Shown one piece after another: positions 35,637 through 43,604 of a stretch of 46,261 nt of DNA; within the stretch, counting starts at the first letter, position 1; each line of letters starts with the position of its first letter. The stretch is taken from NCBI GenBank assembly GCA_947476645.1, contig CANJRM010000017.1, positions 1 through 46,261 of the forward strand. Direction: 5' to 3'. The notes under the pieces are model-generated. The model made no database searches. It was not told where the DNA came from and was given only the letters and a program-made list of their open reading frames with translations. A program made the translations under genes and the position numbers. This DNA is from Bacteroidota bacterium. GTDB taxonomy: Bacteria; Bacteroidota; Bacteroidia; Chitinophagales; LD1.

Positions 35637-36863
35637 CTACTTAACCTGCTGAATATATTTCGCCAAAATCCCTCGATTGAAACTTTGCTCTTTTGAGCCG
35701 AGGTAGGTTACAGCTACTAATTTACCAAACTGATTGAAAACCGGTGAGCCGCTTGCGCCTGATGCAACGGCAGCAGAAAACTGGATGTAATATGTTGCGG
35801 GATTTTGAGTAAAACTGCCTTGTGTAGATGTACAGTTCAAAACATTGTCTTCGTTCACAGCAAGAGCATCGCCCATTGGGAAGCCAATAACATAAGCAGC
35901 TGTGTTTACCTGGATTTTTGTTTCATCTGTTTCTGTTCCAACTGGGGAAATAACAGAAGTATTTGGCGGCAGTTGGTGTGATTTGATTTTAAGTGAAGCC
36001 AAATCAATATCTTCTTTATCTGCAATTTTATGAACGTAACATTCAATTCGGTTTTCGGGAGAAAATGTTTTGCCATTGGGATATATATAGGCCGCCTCTA
36101 ACTCGCCATAAAATTTAGGGTCGTCCTCACCCCAACCGTTTTCGCGTAGCGTGCGCTTGATGGCCGGTTTGATTTTGGTAAAGAAATAGTCTTTGAGATT
36201 GTCGTGCTGCCAAGGTTCTACTACATGGTGGTTAGTTATGAGAGTTCCGTTGCTATCAATGAAGAATGCACTACCTTCGGAAGTAAGAGGCTGCAATTCG
36301 CTTTTTACTTTATTGAAACCGATTTCTTTGTCTGGTTTTAAACCAAAGTAAATATCGTTTGCTTTTGTGTGGATTCGGATAAAGTATTTTACTTCGACCA
36401 TTGCTACTGCATTTTTGTAGCGGTTATAAATTTCGGTGGGACTTAATGAAAGTTCGGGTTTGGTGGTATTGCGATTAGAAAGAAAATTGAAAGCAAGAAG
36501 CAATATGCCTATTACTGCTAAAGCAAAAAAAGTTTTGAGCGCGTGTTGTTTGATGAAGATTAAAGCAGGGTTTGGAGCGTTATCAATTTCATTGCCTGGA
36601 GCGATAGCATAGGGTTGTGGTTTTTCGATTTTGTTCCAATCGAGATTTTCTACACCACCAAACAGGACTTCATCGCCATATTTTATTTCAGTGGTTTGGT
36701 TGTTCATTTTTTTGCTGTTTACAGTGGTGCCGTTGCTGCTATAATCCTGTAAAAGAATTTTGCCACTATCGGTAACAGTAAGCAGTGCATGGTTTCGGCT
36801 GCAAAAGTTAAGGGATAGAACAATGTCTGCTTCGGGATAGCGACCGATTTTGTAGGTTTTCAT
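35637..36863 (-). CDS. FHA domain - transmembrane - trypsin-like serine protease
   Basis: 408 residues in three parts. An N-terminal FHA phosphothreonine-binding domain (GRYPEADIVL, CSRNHALL, YSSNGTTVN at 7-50), a transmembrane helix at about 111-128 (TFFALAVIGILLLAFNFL), then an extracytoplasmic HtrA/trypsin-like protease with H213 (LITNHHVVEPW), D287 (DIDLASLKI) and S371 (SGASGSPVFNQFG). The FHA side faces the cytoplasm, where the neighbouring kinases could phosphorylate its ligand, so kinase signals could control a protease outside the membrane. 21 bp after the kinase gene; same operon. No PDZ domain. A decayed second copy of its 3' end lies at 43473-43604. Confidence 0.88.
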   Translation of the reverse strand: MKTYKIGRYPEADIVLSLNFCSRNHALLTVTDSGKILLQDYSSNGTTVNSKKMNNQTTEIKYGDEVLFGGVENLDWNKIEKPQPYAIAPGNEIDNAPNPALIFIKQHALKTFFALAVIGILLLAFNFLSNRNTTKPELSLSPTEIYNRYKNAVAMVEVKYFIRIHTKANDIYFGLKPDKEIGFNKVKSELQPLTSEGSAFFIDSNGTLITNHHVVEPWQHDNLKDYFFTKIKPAIKRTLRENGWGEDDPKFYGELEAAYIYPNGKTFSPENRIECYVHKIADKEDIDLASLKIKSHQLPPNTSVISPVGTETDETKIQVNTAAYVIGFPMGDALAVNEDNVLNCTSTQGSFTQNPATYYIQFSAAVASGASGSPVFNQFGKLVAVTYLGSKEQSFNRGILAKYIQQVK

Positions 36864-36884
36864 TATTTGGTTTTTGACTATGGG

Positions 36885-38459
36885 CTAAAACCCATCCACT
36901 ATATTTTTTAATGTTTCAAATTCAGACGCACTAACGTTGCATATTGTGAGAATATCTGCTGAATTGAATACAATTTCAGCTCTGTTACCGTCTATATTTC
37001 TTATCTCTATTTTTAGTATATTGATTTCGATTTTTTTTTGAATGTAATGATTAGTAGAAAGGGCTGTTGAATAGATCGAGTATTGTATAAATCTGCCATC
37101 AAAACTTATGTCGCTTGCAGTGGTTTGATTAGAGCCATAATCTTTGCTATAATATTTGGTATAATCAACGGTACAAGGTAAGTGGCTTCTTATAGCACCT
37201 AACATTAGATGTACCTGAGAAATTTTTTCAGCTGACACTGGGATGAACTTTTCACCGCCTTCATCTTTTAGCTTGTGTTTCACGTTAGGCTTTTCTGGTT
37301 CACTTGGTGCAGCAGCGAGAGTAGTATCATCAGCCTCAAATTTATTTTGAGGTGTTGCTATTATTTCACTTGAAACAACCGGGGTATATCCTTTAGGTAA
37401 TGTTGGCAATTCGTCCTGACTTATTGTTTCCACTGGGCGATGATTAAAAATTTCTAAATTGATAGAAATCAAAAATCCGATTAAGCCAATACTAAATAAG
37501 GAAACGAAAGCCACAAGTATTTTTTTCCTTTTTGACCAATCTGGCGATTTAGTTTCGATCTTAGGTCGAATTATCACTCGTGTTCTTTCGCTAAAAACAT
37601 CTTGAGGGTTGAAATAATGTTTTAAATCTGCTGCGCTATTTGGGCGCAGATTGGGTTCGCGCCTGAGGCAGTTAGTGATAATAGTTTTAAATGGCTCGGG
37701 CATTGAGCTAAAGTTTTCTGCCTCTGCGGGATTAACGAAAAGGATGTTGTGAATGATTTTCTCGCTGGTACTTCCAGTACCGGTTTTGCCAAAAGGGTGT
37801 GTGCCGGTAATGGCTTCGAGAAGGATAACGCCCAAGCTCCATAAATCAGCAGAGTAGGTAATCTCCGCGCTGTCGGTTTTAAAAAATTCGGGAGCCATGT
37901 ATTCGACTGTGCCTACAAGTTGAGTGCTGGCGGCTGTGGCATCGGTAATTTTTGCAATGCCGAAGTCGGTAATCTTAGCCCGGAGTTTTCCGTATTCGTT
38001 AAAAAGCAGAATGTTGCTGGGCTTGAGGTCGCGATGGATGATGTTGTTGGTATGGAGATAGGCAAGACCTTCGACAATATCTTTAGCGAGGTCTTCGAGC
38101 AAGCGGTATTCGGGCTTGCCTTTTTTGAGTAAGTCAGCAAGAGTGCCGCCATCTGCATATTCTAAAATGCCTACCTGATATTGGACAGGGTTGCCGTGTA
38201 TATCCTGTGAGCCAGTGTTTACTTCATAGGCTTCGATGTGCTCTACAATATTAGGATGACGCAGTTTTTTGAATCGCTTAACCTCATTTATGAGGTTGTA
38301 TTTGCTGGTAGGGTCGCCCTGATAAATTTTGAGGGCAACGAAGATTTTATCTTCATTATCGTATGCTTTATATACCTGACTGAAACCGCCCGTGCCGAGC
38401 AAATCTTTTTTCGGGTTGTAAGTGAACCGCTGTTTGAATGATTGTAGAGATACTTCCAT
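36885..38459 (-). CDS. Membrane Ser/Thr protein kinase 1 (PknB-like)
   Basis: 524 residues. The cytoplasmic kinase domain has a glycine loop GTGGFSQVYKAY, K44 in VALKIYQ, the HRDLKPSN loop (H142-D144), DFG at 165-167 and VEYMAPEFF. A transmembrane helix follows near residues 310-335 (ILVAFVSLFSIGLIGFLISI), then an extracytoplasmic C-terminal region of about 180 residues of unknown fold. It probably phosphorylates cytosolic proteins, perhaps FHA ligands, in response to an outside signal. Nearly the same kinase domain as kinase 2, with an unrelated C-terminal sensor, so this is a module with swapped sensors. In operon with the FHA-protease gene. Confidence 0.9.
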   Translation of the reverse strand: MEVSLQSFKQRFTYNPKKDLLGTGGFSQVYKAYDNEDKIFVALKIYQGDPTSKYNLINEVKRFKKLRHPNIVEHIEAYEVNTGSQDIHGNPVQYQVGILEYADGGTLADLLKKGKPEYRLLEDLAKDIVEGLAYLHTNNIIHRDLKPSNILLFNEYGKLRAKITDFGIAKITDATAASTQLVGTVEYMAPEFFKTDSAEITYSADLWSLGVILLEAITGTHPFGKTGTGSTSEKIIHNILFVNPAEAENFSSMPEPFKTIITNCLRREPNLRPNSAADLKHYFNPQDVFSERTRVIIRPKIETKSPDWSKRKKILVAFVSLFSIGLIGFLISINLEIFNHRPVETISQDELPTLPKGYTPVVSSEIIATPQNKFEADDTTLAAAPSEPEKPNVKHKLKDEGGEKFIPVSAEKISQVHLMLGAIRSHLPCTVDYTKYYSKDYGSNQTTASDISFDGRFIQYSIYSTALSTNHYIQKKIEINILKIEIRNIDGNRAEIVFNSADILTICNVSASEFETLKNIVDGF

Positions 38460-38477
38460 AGGGTGACCGTATTGAAT

Positions 38478-38592
38478 TTAATTAAGCACTAAGCGATACT
38501 GGTGTTTGATATTTGCAGTATAGAAACTGCCAAAAGAATCTGCTGCTTTGAATGATTGCCATACAGCGATTGGAACACCCTGATGAAGATAA
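38478..38592 (-). pseudogene. 3' fragment of a KTSC-domain lipoprotein gene
   Basis: In the correct frame this reads YLHQGVPIAVWQSFKAADSF ... NIKHQYRLVLN-stop, nearly the same as the C-terminus of the intact KTSC lipoprotein gene at 40387-40776. Upstream the homology stops abruptly at 38592. It is the remnant of the gene that once preceded kinase 1, showing that the KTSC-kinase pair was duplicated in tandem. Confidence 0.8.
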
Positions 38593-38709
38593 GTTGAGTG
38601 CATCAATTTTTATTGTAAGATCGTTGCCTTCGTTGTCGTTTGTTGTTTTGATTATTTCTTTGAAGCCAAGAATATCAATAAAGATTACGAAACGGTGTTG
38701 GTATGTCAT
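38593..38709 (-). pseudogene. 5' fragment of a 'FIDILGFK' family gene
   Basis: ATG at 38709, one base after the kinase 2 stop. It encodes MTYQHRFVIFIDILGFKEII and about 19 more residues before it fuses to the KTSC remnant at 38592. The N-terminal pattern is like that of uncharacterised proteins related to nucleotide cyclase domains (FIDILGF). The gene has been truncated by the same recombination that created the KTSC fragment. Confidence 0.6.
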
Positions 38710-38710
38710 G

Positions 38711-40366
38711 CTACTTGCAAATAGTTTTAAAGATATTCTCAAACATCGTATTTGGCATTATGCTACCCTCTTTTGTTTCCATTGACATATTTGAATCAAT
38801 CACTTTTGAACTTCTATCGTATTTAATAAAGGCTAACAGCTTGAACGTTCTCTTTTTGCAATTAAATTCAAGTGTAGTTACGGTAAAGTCGGATGGTTGA
38901 AGATATTCTTCCGAATGTAGCAAAAGAAGAAACAGGTTTTTTGACTCCGAAGCTTTGGTTATCAAATCAGAAAGATTGGAACGGTTCTGCTTTGATAGAA
39001 TTATGTGCTTCAATGATACTCTTGTAGTTCCATCTATTGAAGAAATACTGGATGGTAGATAGTAATACAGAACCTCTGGATTCACCGAAATTAATTGCCA
39101 GTTTTCAGGAAACAACTCTTTCGCAAGTGCTGTAATGTAGACTGTTGGATTGTTGATGAACTCTTGCTGACAATCTTTGCTGCAAAAACCAAGTGTGAAT
39201 CGGTCTACTTTAGTTGTGTATGCTGCGTAGCCGTTTAAATCCATATTGCAAACCGGGTCAAATTTGTAATCGAGTTTATATAAAGGCTTACCCTCTAAAT
39301 TTTGTTTGTCTGGCAAAGTATTGATATTAACTTTATAGGCTTTGCTATTGTCAGGTTTTGTCACAGTTTTATTTACAAAAACAAAAAATACAATCGGGAA
39401 GAATGTTGTCATAATAATTATACCAATACCCCATCTTTTAAAATTTGTTCTAAATTTATTATTGTTCACTTTGGAAGGAATGTTTCCTATCACCTGAGTT
39501 TTTTCTGAAAAAGCATCACCGCCTCGCAGCAATAATCCCTTTAACTCATTAGCCGATTGAGGTCTAAGATTGGTTTCGCGCAAAAGACAACGAGTGATAA
39601 TTTGGTTGAAAGGTGCGTGTAAGTTTTGTGTGGCGGTGCTAAGGTCTTTGTTCAGTATGTTGTTTATGATTTGCTCGTTGCTTAAACCTTGCGTGGTTTT
39701 GCCAAAGGGGTGAGTGCCTGTGAGGGCTTCGAGGAGTAGAACGCCTACGCTCCATAAATCGCTTGCAGGGGTAATGTTGCCAGTGCTGAAAAATTCGGGA
39801 GCCATGTATTCTACTGTGCCGACAAGTTGGGTGCTCGCGGCTGTGGCATCTGTGCGTTTGGCAATTCCAAAGTCAGTAATCTTTGCACGGAGTTTTTCGC
39901 CCTCGCTAAACAATAAAATGTTGGTGGGTTTAAGGTCGCGGTGAATTATGTTTTCGCTATGCAGGTAGGCAAGTCCTTCAATAATGTCTTTTGCCAAATC
40001 TTCAATGAGGCGGTAATCGGGTGTTCCTTTTTTGAGCAGGTCGGCCAGTGTGCCTTTGTCGGCATATTCTAAAATGCCTACGTGGTATGCAATGGGTTTG
40101 CCGTGTATATCACTGCTTCCTGTGTTTACTTCATACGCTTCAATATGTTTTACAATGTTGGGGTGGTTGAGTTTTTTGAAGCGTTTTATTTCGCTGATGA
40201 TATTGTATTTATCATCGGCTGTGCCTTGTGAGATTTTGAGGGCAACGAAGATGTGGTCTTCGGTATCATACGCTTTGTAAACTTCACCAAAGCCGCCTTT
40301 GCCGAGCAAATCTTTTTGCGGGTCGTAAGTGAAACGCTGTTTAAAGGATTGTAGAGATACTTCCAT
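38711..40366 (-). CDS. Membrane Ser/Thr protein kinase 2 with YHS/TRASH-like extracytoplasmic domain
   Basis: 551 residues. Kinase domain as in kinase 1 (K44, HRDLKPTN at 142-149, DFGIAK, MAPEFF), then a transmembrane helix around 320-342 (GIGIIIMTTFFPIVFFVFV). The extracytoplasmic part begins with DPVCNMDLNGYAAYTTKVDR / FTLGFCSKDCQQEFINNP, the pattern of YHS/TRASH heavy-metal-binding domains (cysteines in DPVCNM and FCSKDC), followed by about 130 residues of unknown fold. It may sense a metal or redox state outside the cell and signal through phosphorylation. The kinase N-termini of the three copies (MEVSLQSFKQRFTY-type) are very similar. 20 bp after the KTSC lipoprotein gene. Confidence 0.9.
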   Translation of the reverse strand: MEVSLQSFKQRFTYDPQKDLLGKGGFGEVYKAYDTEDHIFVALKISQGTADDKYNIISEIKRFKKLNHPNIVKHIEAYEVNTGSSDIHGKPIAYHVGILEYADKGTLADLLKKGTPDYRLIEDLAKDIIEGLAYLHSENIIHRDLKPTNILLFSEGEKLRAKITDFGIAKRTDATAASTQLVGTVEYMAPEFFSTGNITPASDLWSVGVLLLEALTGTHPFGKTTQGLSNEQIINNILNKDLSTATQNLHAPFNQIITRCLLRETNLRPQSANELKGLLLRGGDAFSEKTQVIGNIPSKVNNNKFRTNFKRWGIGIIIMTTFFPIVFFVFVNKTVTKPDNSKAYKVNINTLPDKQNLEGKPLYKLDYKFDPVCNMDLNGYAAYTTKVDRFTLGFCSKDCQQEFINNPTVYITALAKELFPENWQLISVNPEVLYYYLPSSISSIDGTTRVSLKHIILSKQNRSNLSDLITKASESKNLFLLLLHSEEYLQPSDFTVTTLEFNCKKRTFKLLAFIKYDRSSKVIDSNMSMETKEGSIMPNTMFENIFKTICK

Positions 40367-40386
40367 AGGGTTAAACGTGTGGGAAT

Positions 40387-40776
40387 TTAATTAAGCACTA
40401 AGCGATATTGATGTTTAATATTTGCGTTGTAGAAACTACCAAAGGAATCTGCCGCCTTGAATGATTCCCATACTGTAATTGGAACGCCCTGATGAAGATA
40501 ATTTCCTTTATCTGTTTCAATGATGAAATAACCATCAGCGCTATTGCAACTATAAAAACGAGCTGCTCTTATCCAACTGCTTTTACTTGTATTTGCTTTA
40601 TCGGTAAAATCAAAATCGGCACTTTCTACAGCACTAACTGCTGCATCGTATGATGCAAAAGTAGATGGTAGTGAATTACAACTTGCTTTTCCGGTTGTTA
40701 CTTCATCGGGCTGGTTTTTACCGTTTGAATTGCAAGAGGCAATGAAGAGGGTTAATACGAATGCAAAATATTTCAT
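40387..40776 (-). CDS. Lipoprotein with KTSC-like C-terminal domain
   Basis: 129 residues. Lipoprotein signal MKYFAFVLTLFIASCNSNG with the lipobox cysteine at 15. The C-terminal half, SSWIRAARFYSC ... FIIETDKGNYLHQGVPITVW ... FKAADSFGSFYNANIKHQYR, follows the order of the KTSC domain (K-S-S, Y-VP-W, A-S-G-F, I-Y). KTSC domains usually appear fused to nucleic acid-related enzymes and phage-associated proteins; here it sits on a lipoprotein between a phosphatase and a kinase gene. Function unknown; possibly an extracytoplasmic partner of kinase 2. A 3' fragment of a second copy lies before kinase 1. Confidence 0.72.
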   Translation of the reverse strand: MKYFAFVLTLFIASCNSNGKNQPDEVTTGKASCNSLPSTFASYDAAVSAVESADFDFTDKANTSKSSWIRAARFYSCNSADGYFIIETDKGNYLHQGVPITVWESFKAADSFGSFYNANIKHQYRLVLN

Positions 40777-40785
40777 GAGTTTGTG

Positions 40786-41487
40786 TTATGTGTGAATGAT
40801 TTGAAAAGTAAAATTGTCGTTTGTTTTGCCTTCGCAATCATTTATAAGATTTGCTCTGATTTCGTTTAAGGATAATTCGGGTGAAAAGATAGCATTGATT
40901 TTTTCCTCAGTGATATTTTCCAGAACACCATCGGTGCAGAGGAAAAAGAAATCGCCTGTTAGAATTTCCTTTTTTGAAATGTTATGCAAAGAAAAATCGC
41001 CTTTAGTTTTTGTACTCAGAGAATTGGTGATGAAGTTGCGAATGCTCTTTAGTTCTTCTTCATCTGTGTTGCCTTGTTTGCGTAAATCATTTACAAGCGA
41101 GTGGTCTTCGGTAACGAAAAGAATTTGATTGTTACGAATGTGATAAAGGCGACTGTCGCCAAGCCACGCAATGATTGCACTATTTGAATCAAAAGCAATT
41201 AGGACAACCGTAGTTGCCATGTTTTTTAGTTCGGGATATCTGTTTTCTGTTTCCTGAAATTGTTGGATTGTGTATTGAAGTGCTTTACTAAGATAGTTGC
41301 CATTGTAAAGAGCAGATGGGCTTGATTTGAAATAATCAGAAATTGAAGAGCAAGCTAATTTGGAAGCTACTTCGCCATAAGGTAAACCGCCAACGCCATC
41401 GCAAACAATGAAAAGACTTCCCTGTGCATAGTAGCTGTCTTGATTGGTTGGACGACAACCGATGGAAGTGTAAGCGATAGATTGCAT
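40786..41487 (-). CDS. PP2C-family Ser/Thr protein phosphatase
   Basis: 233 residues, single-domain PP2C/SpoIIE-like metal phosphatase. The motifs in order are TNQDSYYA, FIVCDGVGGLPYGEVAS, ATTVVLIAF, AWLGDSRLYHIR, VTEDHSLVNDL, FFLCTDGV and TNDNFTFQ; the aspartates of CDGVGG, CTDGV and the final D/N bind metals. It should reverse the phosphorylation by the two kinases and maybe control the FHA protease. First gene of the minus-strand signalling cluster. No membrane segment. Confidence 0.92.
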   Translation of the reverse strand: MQSIAYTSIGCRPTNQDSYYAQGSLFIVCDGVGGLPYGEVASKLACSSISDYFKSSPSALYNGNYLSKALQYTIQQFQETENRYPELKNMATTVVLIAFDSNSAIIAWLGDSRLYHIRNNQILFVTEDHSLVNDLRKQGNTDEEELKSIRNFITNSLSTKTKGDFSLHNISKKEILTGDFFFLCTDGVLENITEEKINAIFSPELSLNEIRANLINDCEGKTNDNFTFQIIHT

Positions 41488-41618
41488 TGAAACTAAAGTA
41501 GCTTAATTAGAAAACTGAAATCTTGAGCAAAATATTTTGAAAGAGCATCCACTTTTATCCTTATTATTAAACTTTACATCGTATGCGAATATGACGCATT
41601 ATGAATAATAAGTGCAGG

Positions 41619-41626
41619 CAAATTTA
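41619..41626 (-). promoter_or_regulatory. Candidate -7 box for the signalling cluster
   Basis: On the minus strand TAAATTTG matches TAnnTTTG, about 130 bp upstream of the PP2C start; no good -33 box was seen. The same 159-bp intergenic region must also drive the divergent FISUMP gene. Confidence 0.3.
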
Positions 41627-41646
41627 TACTTCTTGCGTTTTAAAAT

Positions 41647-42387
41647 ATGAATATGAATATCAAGAAATATGCTTTTGTTTTCCTTATCCTACTATTTAGT
41701 TGCCATAACAGCGAAAAAAAAGTAGATAGGAAAACGAAAATTCCGAGTGTCGTAAAAAAGAATGATGAAATCGTCAAAGACATGGCCGGGAACCAATACG
41801 GAACAATCAAAGTCAATAATAAAATTTGGTTTTCTTCAAATTTAAAAACGACAAAATATTCTAATGGAGAATCTATACCCAATATTAAAAAAGATAAAGA
41901 TTGGGGTGCAGCTGAAATTGGGGCTTATTGTAAATTTGACAATAACGATAAGTATTATTCTTATGGTTATTTATATAACCTTTATGCAATAATCGACAAA
42001 AGAGGATTGTGTCCTAAAGGATGGCACGTAGCCACATCGGAAGACTGGAATTCTGCAGGGGAAAACATATGGAGTAAAAAGCTATTTAATAATAAAATTT
42101 TAGGTTGGAGAAACATAGCGGACGATAATAACTTTGTGGTCAAAGGGGATTTCGCTAAAGATGCTGATTATAATAGTTTTTGTTGGGAAAGTAAATTTTC
42201 AGGGGGTGGAAGTGCAATTTATTGGACCTCTGATTTTACTTTGGTTGAAGATGATGATACTGAACAATTTGCTGATTCTGTAATTTTGGGGCATATCGTA
42301 TTCTTCGGCTCAATAGGTGAAGGTCCATTTCTTCATAGAAAGAATGGTTTCCCTTGCAGATGTGTAAAGGATGAAATCAATAAGTAA
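41647..42387 (+). CDS. FISUMP-domain lipoprotein (Fibrobacter major paralogous type)
   Basis: 246 residues. Signal MNMNIKKYAFVFLILLFSCHN with a lipobox cysteine. The following part has the FISUMP pattern: VKDMAGNQYGTIKVNNKIWFSSNLKTTKYSNGE, YGYLYNLYAIIDKRGLCPKGWHVATSEDWNSAG and YWTSD ... FPCRCVKD. FISUMP lipoproteins are numerous surface proteins of unknown role in Bacteroidota and Fibrobacteres. Divergent from the signalling cluster and followed after 8 bp by a truncated kinase. Confidence 0.85.
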   Translation: MNMNIKKYAFVFLILLFSCHNSEKKVDRKTKIPSVVKKNDEIVKDMAGNQYGTIKVNNKIWFSSNLKTTKYSNGESIPNIKKDKDWGAAEIGAYCKFDNNDKYYSYGYLYNLYAIIDKRGLCPKGWHVATSEDWNSAGENIWSKKLFNNKILGWRNIADDNNFVVKGDFAKDADYNSFCWESKFSGGGSAIYWTSDFTLVEDDDTEQFADSVILGHIVFFGSIGEGPFLHRKNGFPCRCVKDEINK

Positions 42388-42395
42388 TTATAGCT

Positions 42396-42842
42396 ATGGA
42401 AGTAACTCTCGAAGCATTTCAAAAACGTTACCAGTATAAATCACCTACGGATTTAATTGGCAGGGGAGGGTTTAGCGATGTGTACAAAGCTTGGGACACT
42501 CAGGATGAACAATTCGTGGCTATTAAAATTGCTTCTGCCACCCCAGGCGAAAAATATACTCTCGAAAGTGAGGTTAAGAAAATTAAAAAACTCAAACACC
42601 CTAACCTGATTGAGTATTATGAAAGTTATGAAGTAAGTACCGGTACTAAAGATATACACGGCAATACACTAAATTATCAGGTAGCCGTAATGGAATATGC
42701 CGATGGTGGCACACTTGCCGATCTGCTTAAAACGCGCGCCCTAACAATACCGGAAGTCGAAGACTTAGCCGCAGGGATAATCAATGGGCTTGCTTACCTC
42801 CATGCTAACAACATTTCTCGCCGCGACCTCAAACCAGCTAAT
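42396..42842 (+). pseudogene. Truncated Ser/Thr kinase 3
   Basis: Starts MEVTLEAFQKRYQYKSPTDL and keeps the glycine loop (GRGGFSDVYKAW) and lysine (VAIKIAS), but ends at NISRRDLKPAN. The HRD histidine is replaced (SRRD), there is no DFG or C-lobe, and the frame runs into an unrelated fragment and stops at 42863. A third paralogue of kinases 1 and 2, in inverse orientation, cut off by recombination. Confidence 0.82.
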
Positions 42843-43002
42843 AGAGCAGGTAAATATTTATAACACTACCGGTAGCCTGGTAAGCCAAACTAAACAGCCG
42901 CAAAGCAAGAGTATAGATATAAGTGAACTTGCTACCGGAGTTTATATAGCTGAAATAAAAACCAAAGAGGCAAGTGTTAAGAGAAGATGGTTGAAAATGT
43001 AA
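42838..43002 (+). pseudogene. Fragment of a T9SS type A C-terminal sorting domain
   Basis: In the frame one base off the kinase, the sequence reads LIEQVNIYNTTGSLVSQ ... SIDISELATGVYIAEIKTK ... VKRRWLKM-stop, the classic Por secretion sorting domain of Bacteroidota surface proteins. It has no upstream gene: it is fused out of frame to the kinase 3 remnant. Confidence 0.8.
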
Positions 43003-43126
43003 ATATTGTATTCAAATAATCCTGTAATTCAGGCATCAAATAAATGGACGTTTGTTTGGTCTTAAAAGGGTTCAGATTATATCGTGTAAATAGGAATTAT
43101 CAGATTTATTGCCGACAGGAAAAAAG

Positions 43127-43156
43127 AATTGCTTCTGACTATAGTCAGAAGCAATT
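43127..43156. repeat. 30-bp perfect palindrome
   Basis: AATTGCTTCTGACTA followed directly by its exact reverse complement. It has no T-tract directly after on either strand and lies among gene remnants. It could be a terminator stem, a recombination site or a regulator-binding site. Confidence 0.75.
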
Positions 43157-43235
43157 AATTCAACAACTACTTATTTTTTAAACCTATCCGGAGATATTTT
43201 ACATAACACCTATTTCAAAGCACAAATCGTCATTG

Positions 43236-43376
43236 TTAGCGTGTTCCTTGAAAAGCAACAGTAAACGCTCCATACCCTGCATCTACTGTTACAATAACAC
43301 TTATTTGCCTCAATGCATATGTATAGCCGCCAGAGCAAGGTTGCCCATCAGAGGAACTAATATTATATGGCGAAGG
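43236..43376 (-). pseudogene. C-terminal fragment of an unrecognised protein
   Basis: An open minus-strand frame bounded by stops ends ...GYTYALRQISVIVTVDAGYG and six further residues before TAA at 43236. Amino acid composition looks protein-like, but there is no start. Part of the degraded right end of the island. Confidence 0.35.
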
Positions 43377-43472
43377 CTATGTTTTACCTATGAGGGAGTT
43401 TAGCTTTAAAGAGGCAGAAGATGATTTTGGCGGAAAATATCTTGGTTAATAGCTGGGGGGGGGCGGCTTAAT

Positions 43473-43604
43473 GCGACATCCGGAGCAAGTGGTTCACCAA
43501 GTGTTTAATCAATTCGGAAAATTAGTAGCTGTAACTTACCTCGGCTAAAAAGAGCAAAGTTTCAATCGAGGAATTTTGGCTAAACATATTCAGCAAGTGA
43601 AGTG
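43473..43604 (+). pseudogene. Decayed 3' end of a second FHA-protease gene
   Basis: Reads ATSGASGSP, then a one-base insertion, then VFNQFGKLVAVTYLG-stop-KEQSFNRGILAKHIQQVK-stop. This is almost identical to the C-terminus of the intact FHA-trypsin gene (SGASGSPVFNQFGKLVAVTY and LAKYIQQVK). One frameshift and one nonsense change inactivate it. It ends exactly where the right end motif begins. Confidence 0.88.

Noticed and set aside
38482-38742. An 86-residue minus-strand gene
   Set aside because: Its second half is the KTSC fragment in the wrong frame and its first residues overlap the kinase 2 end; it is treated as two gene fragments.
42784-43002. A 72-residue gene ending in the T9SS sorting domain
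   Set aside because: Its first 18 residues are the kinase sequence in another frame; it is a junction product of two fragments.
43366-43450. Plus-strand peptide ending EAEDDFGGKYLG
   Set aside because: Short, no start, followed by a G-run; perhaps another fragment, but not enough to call.
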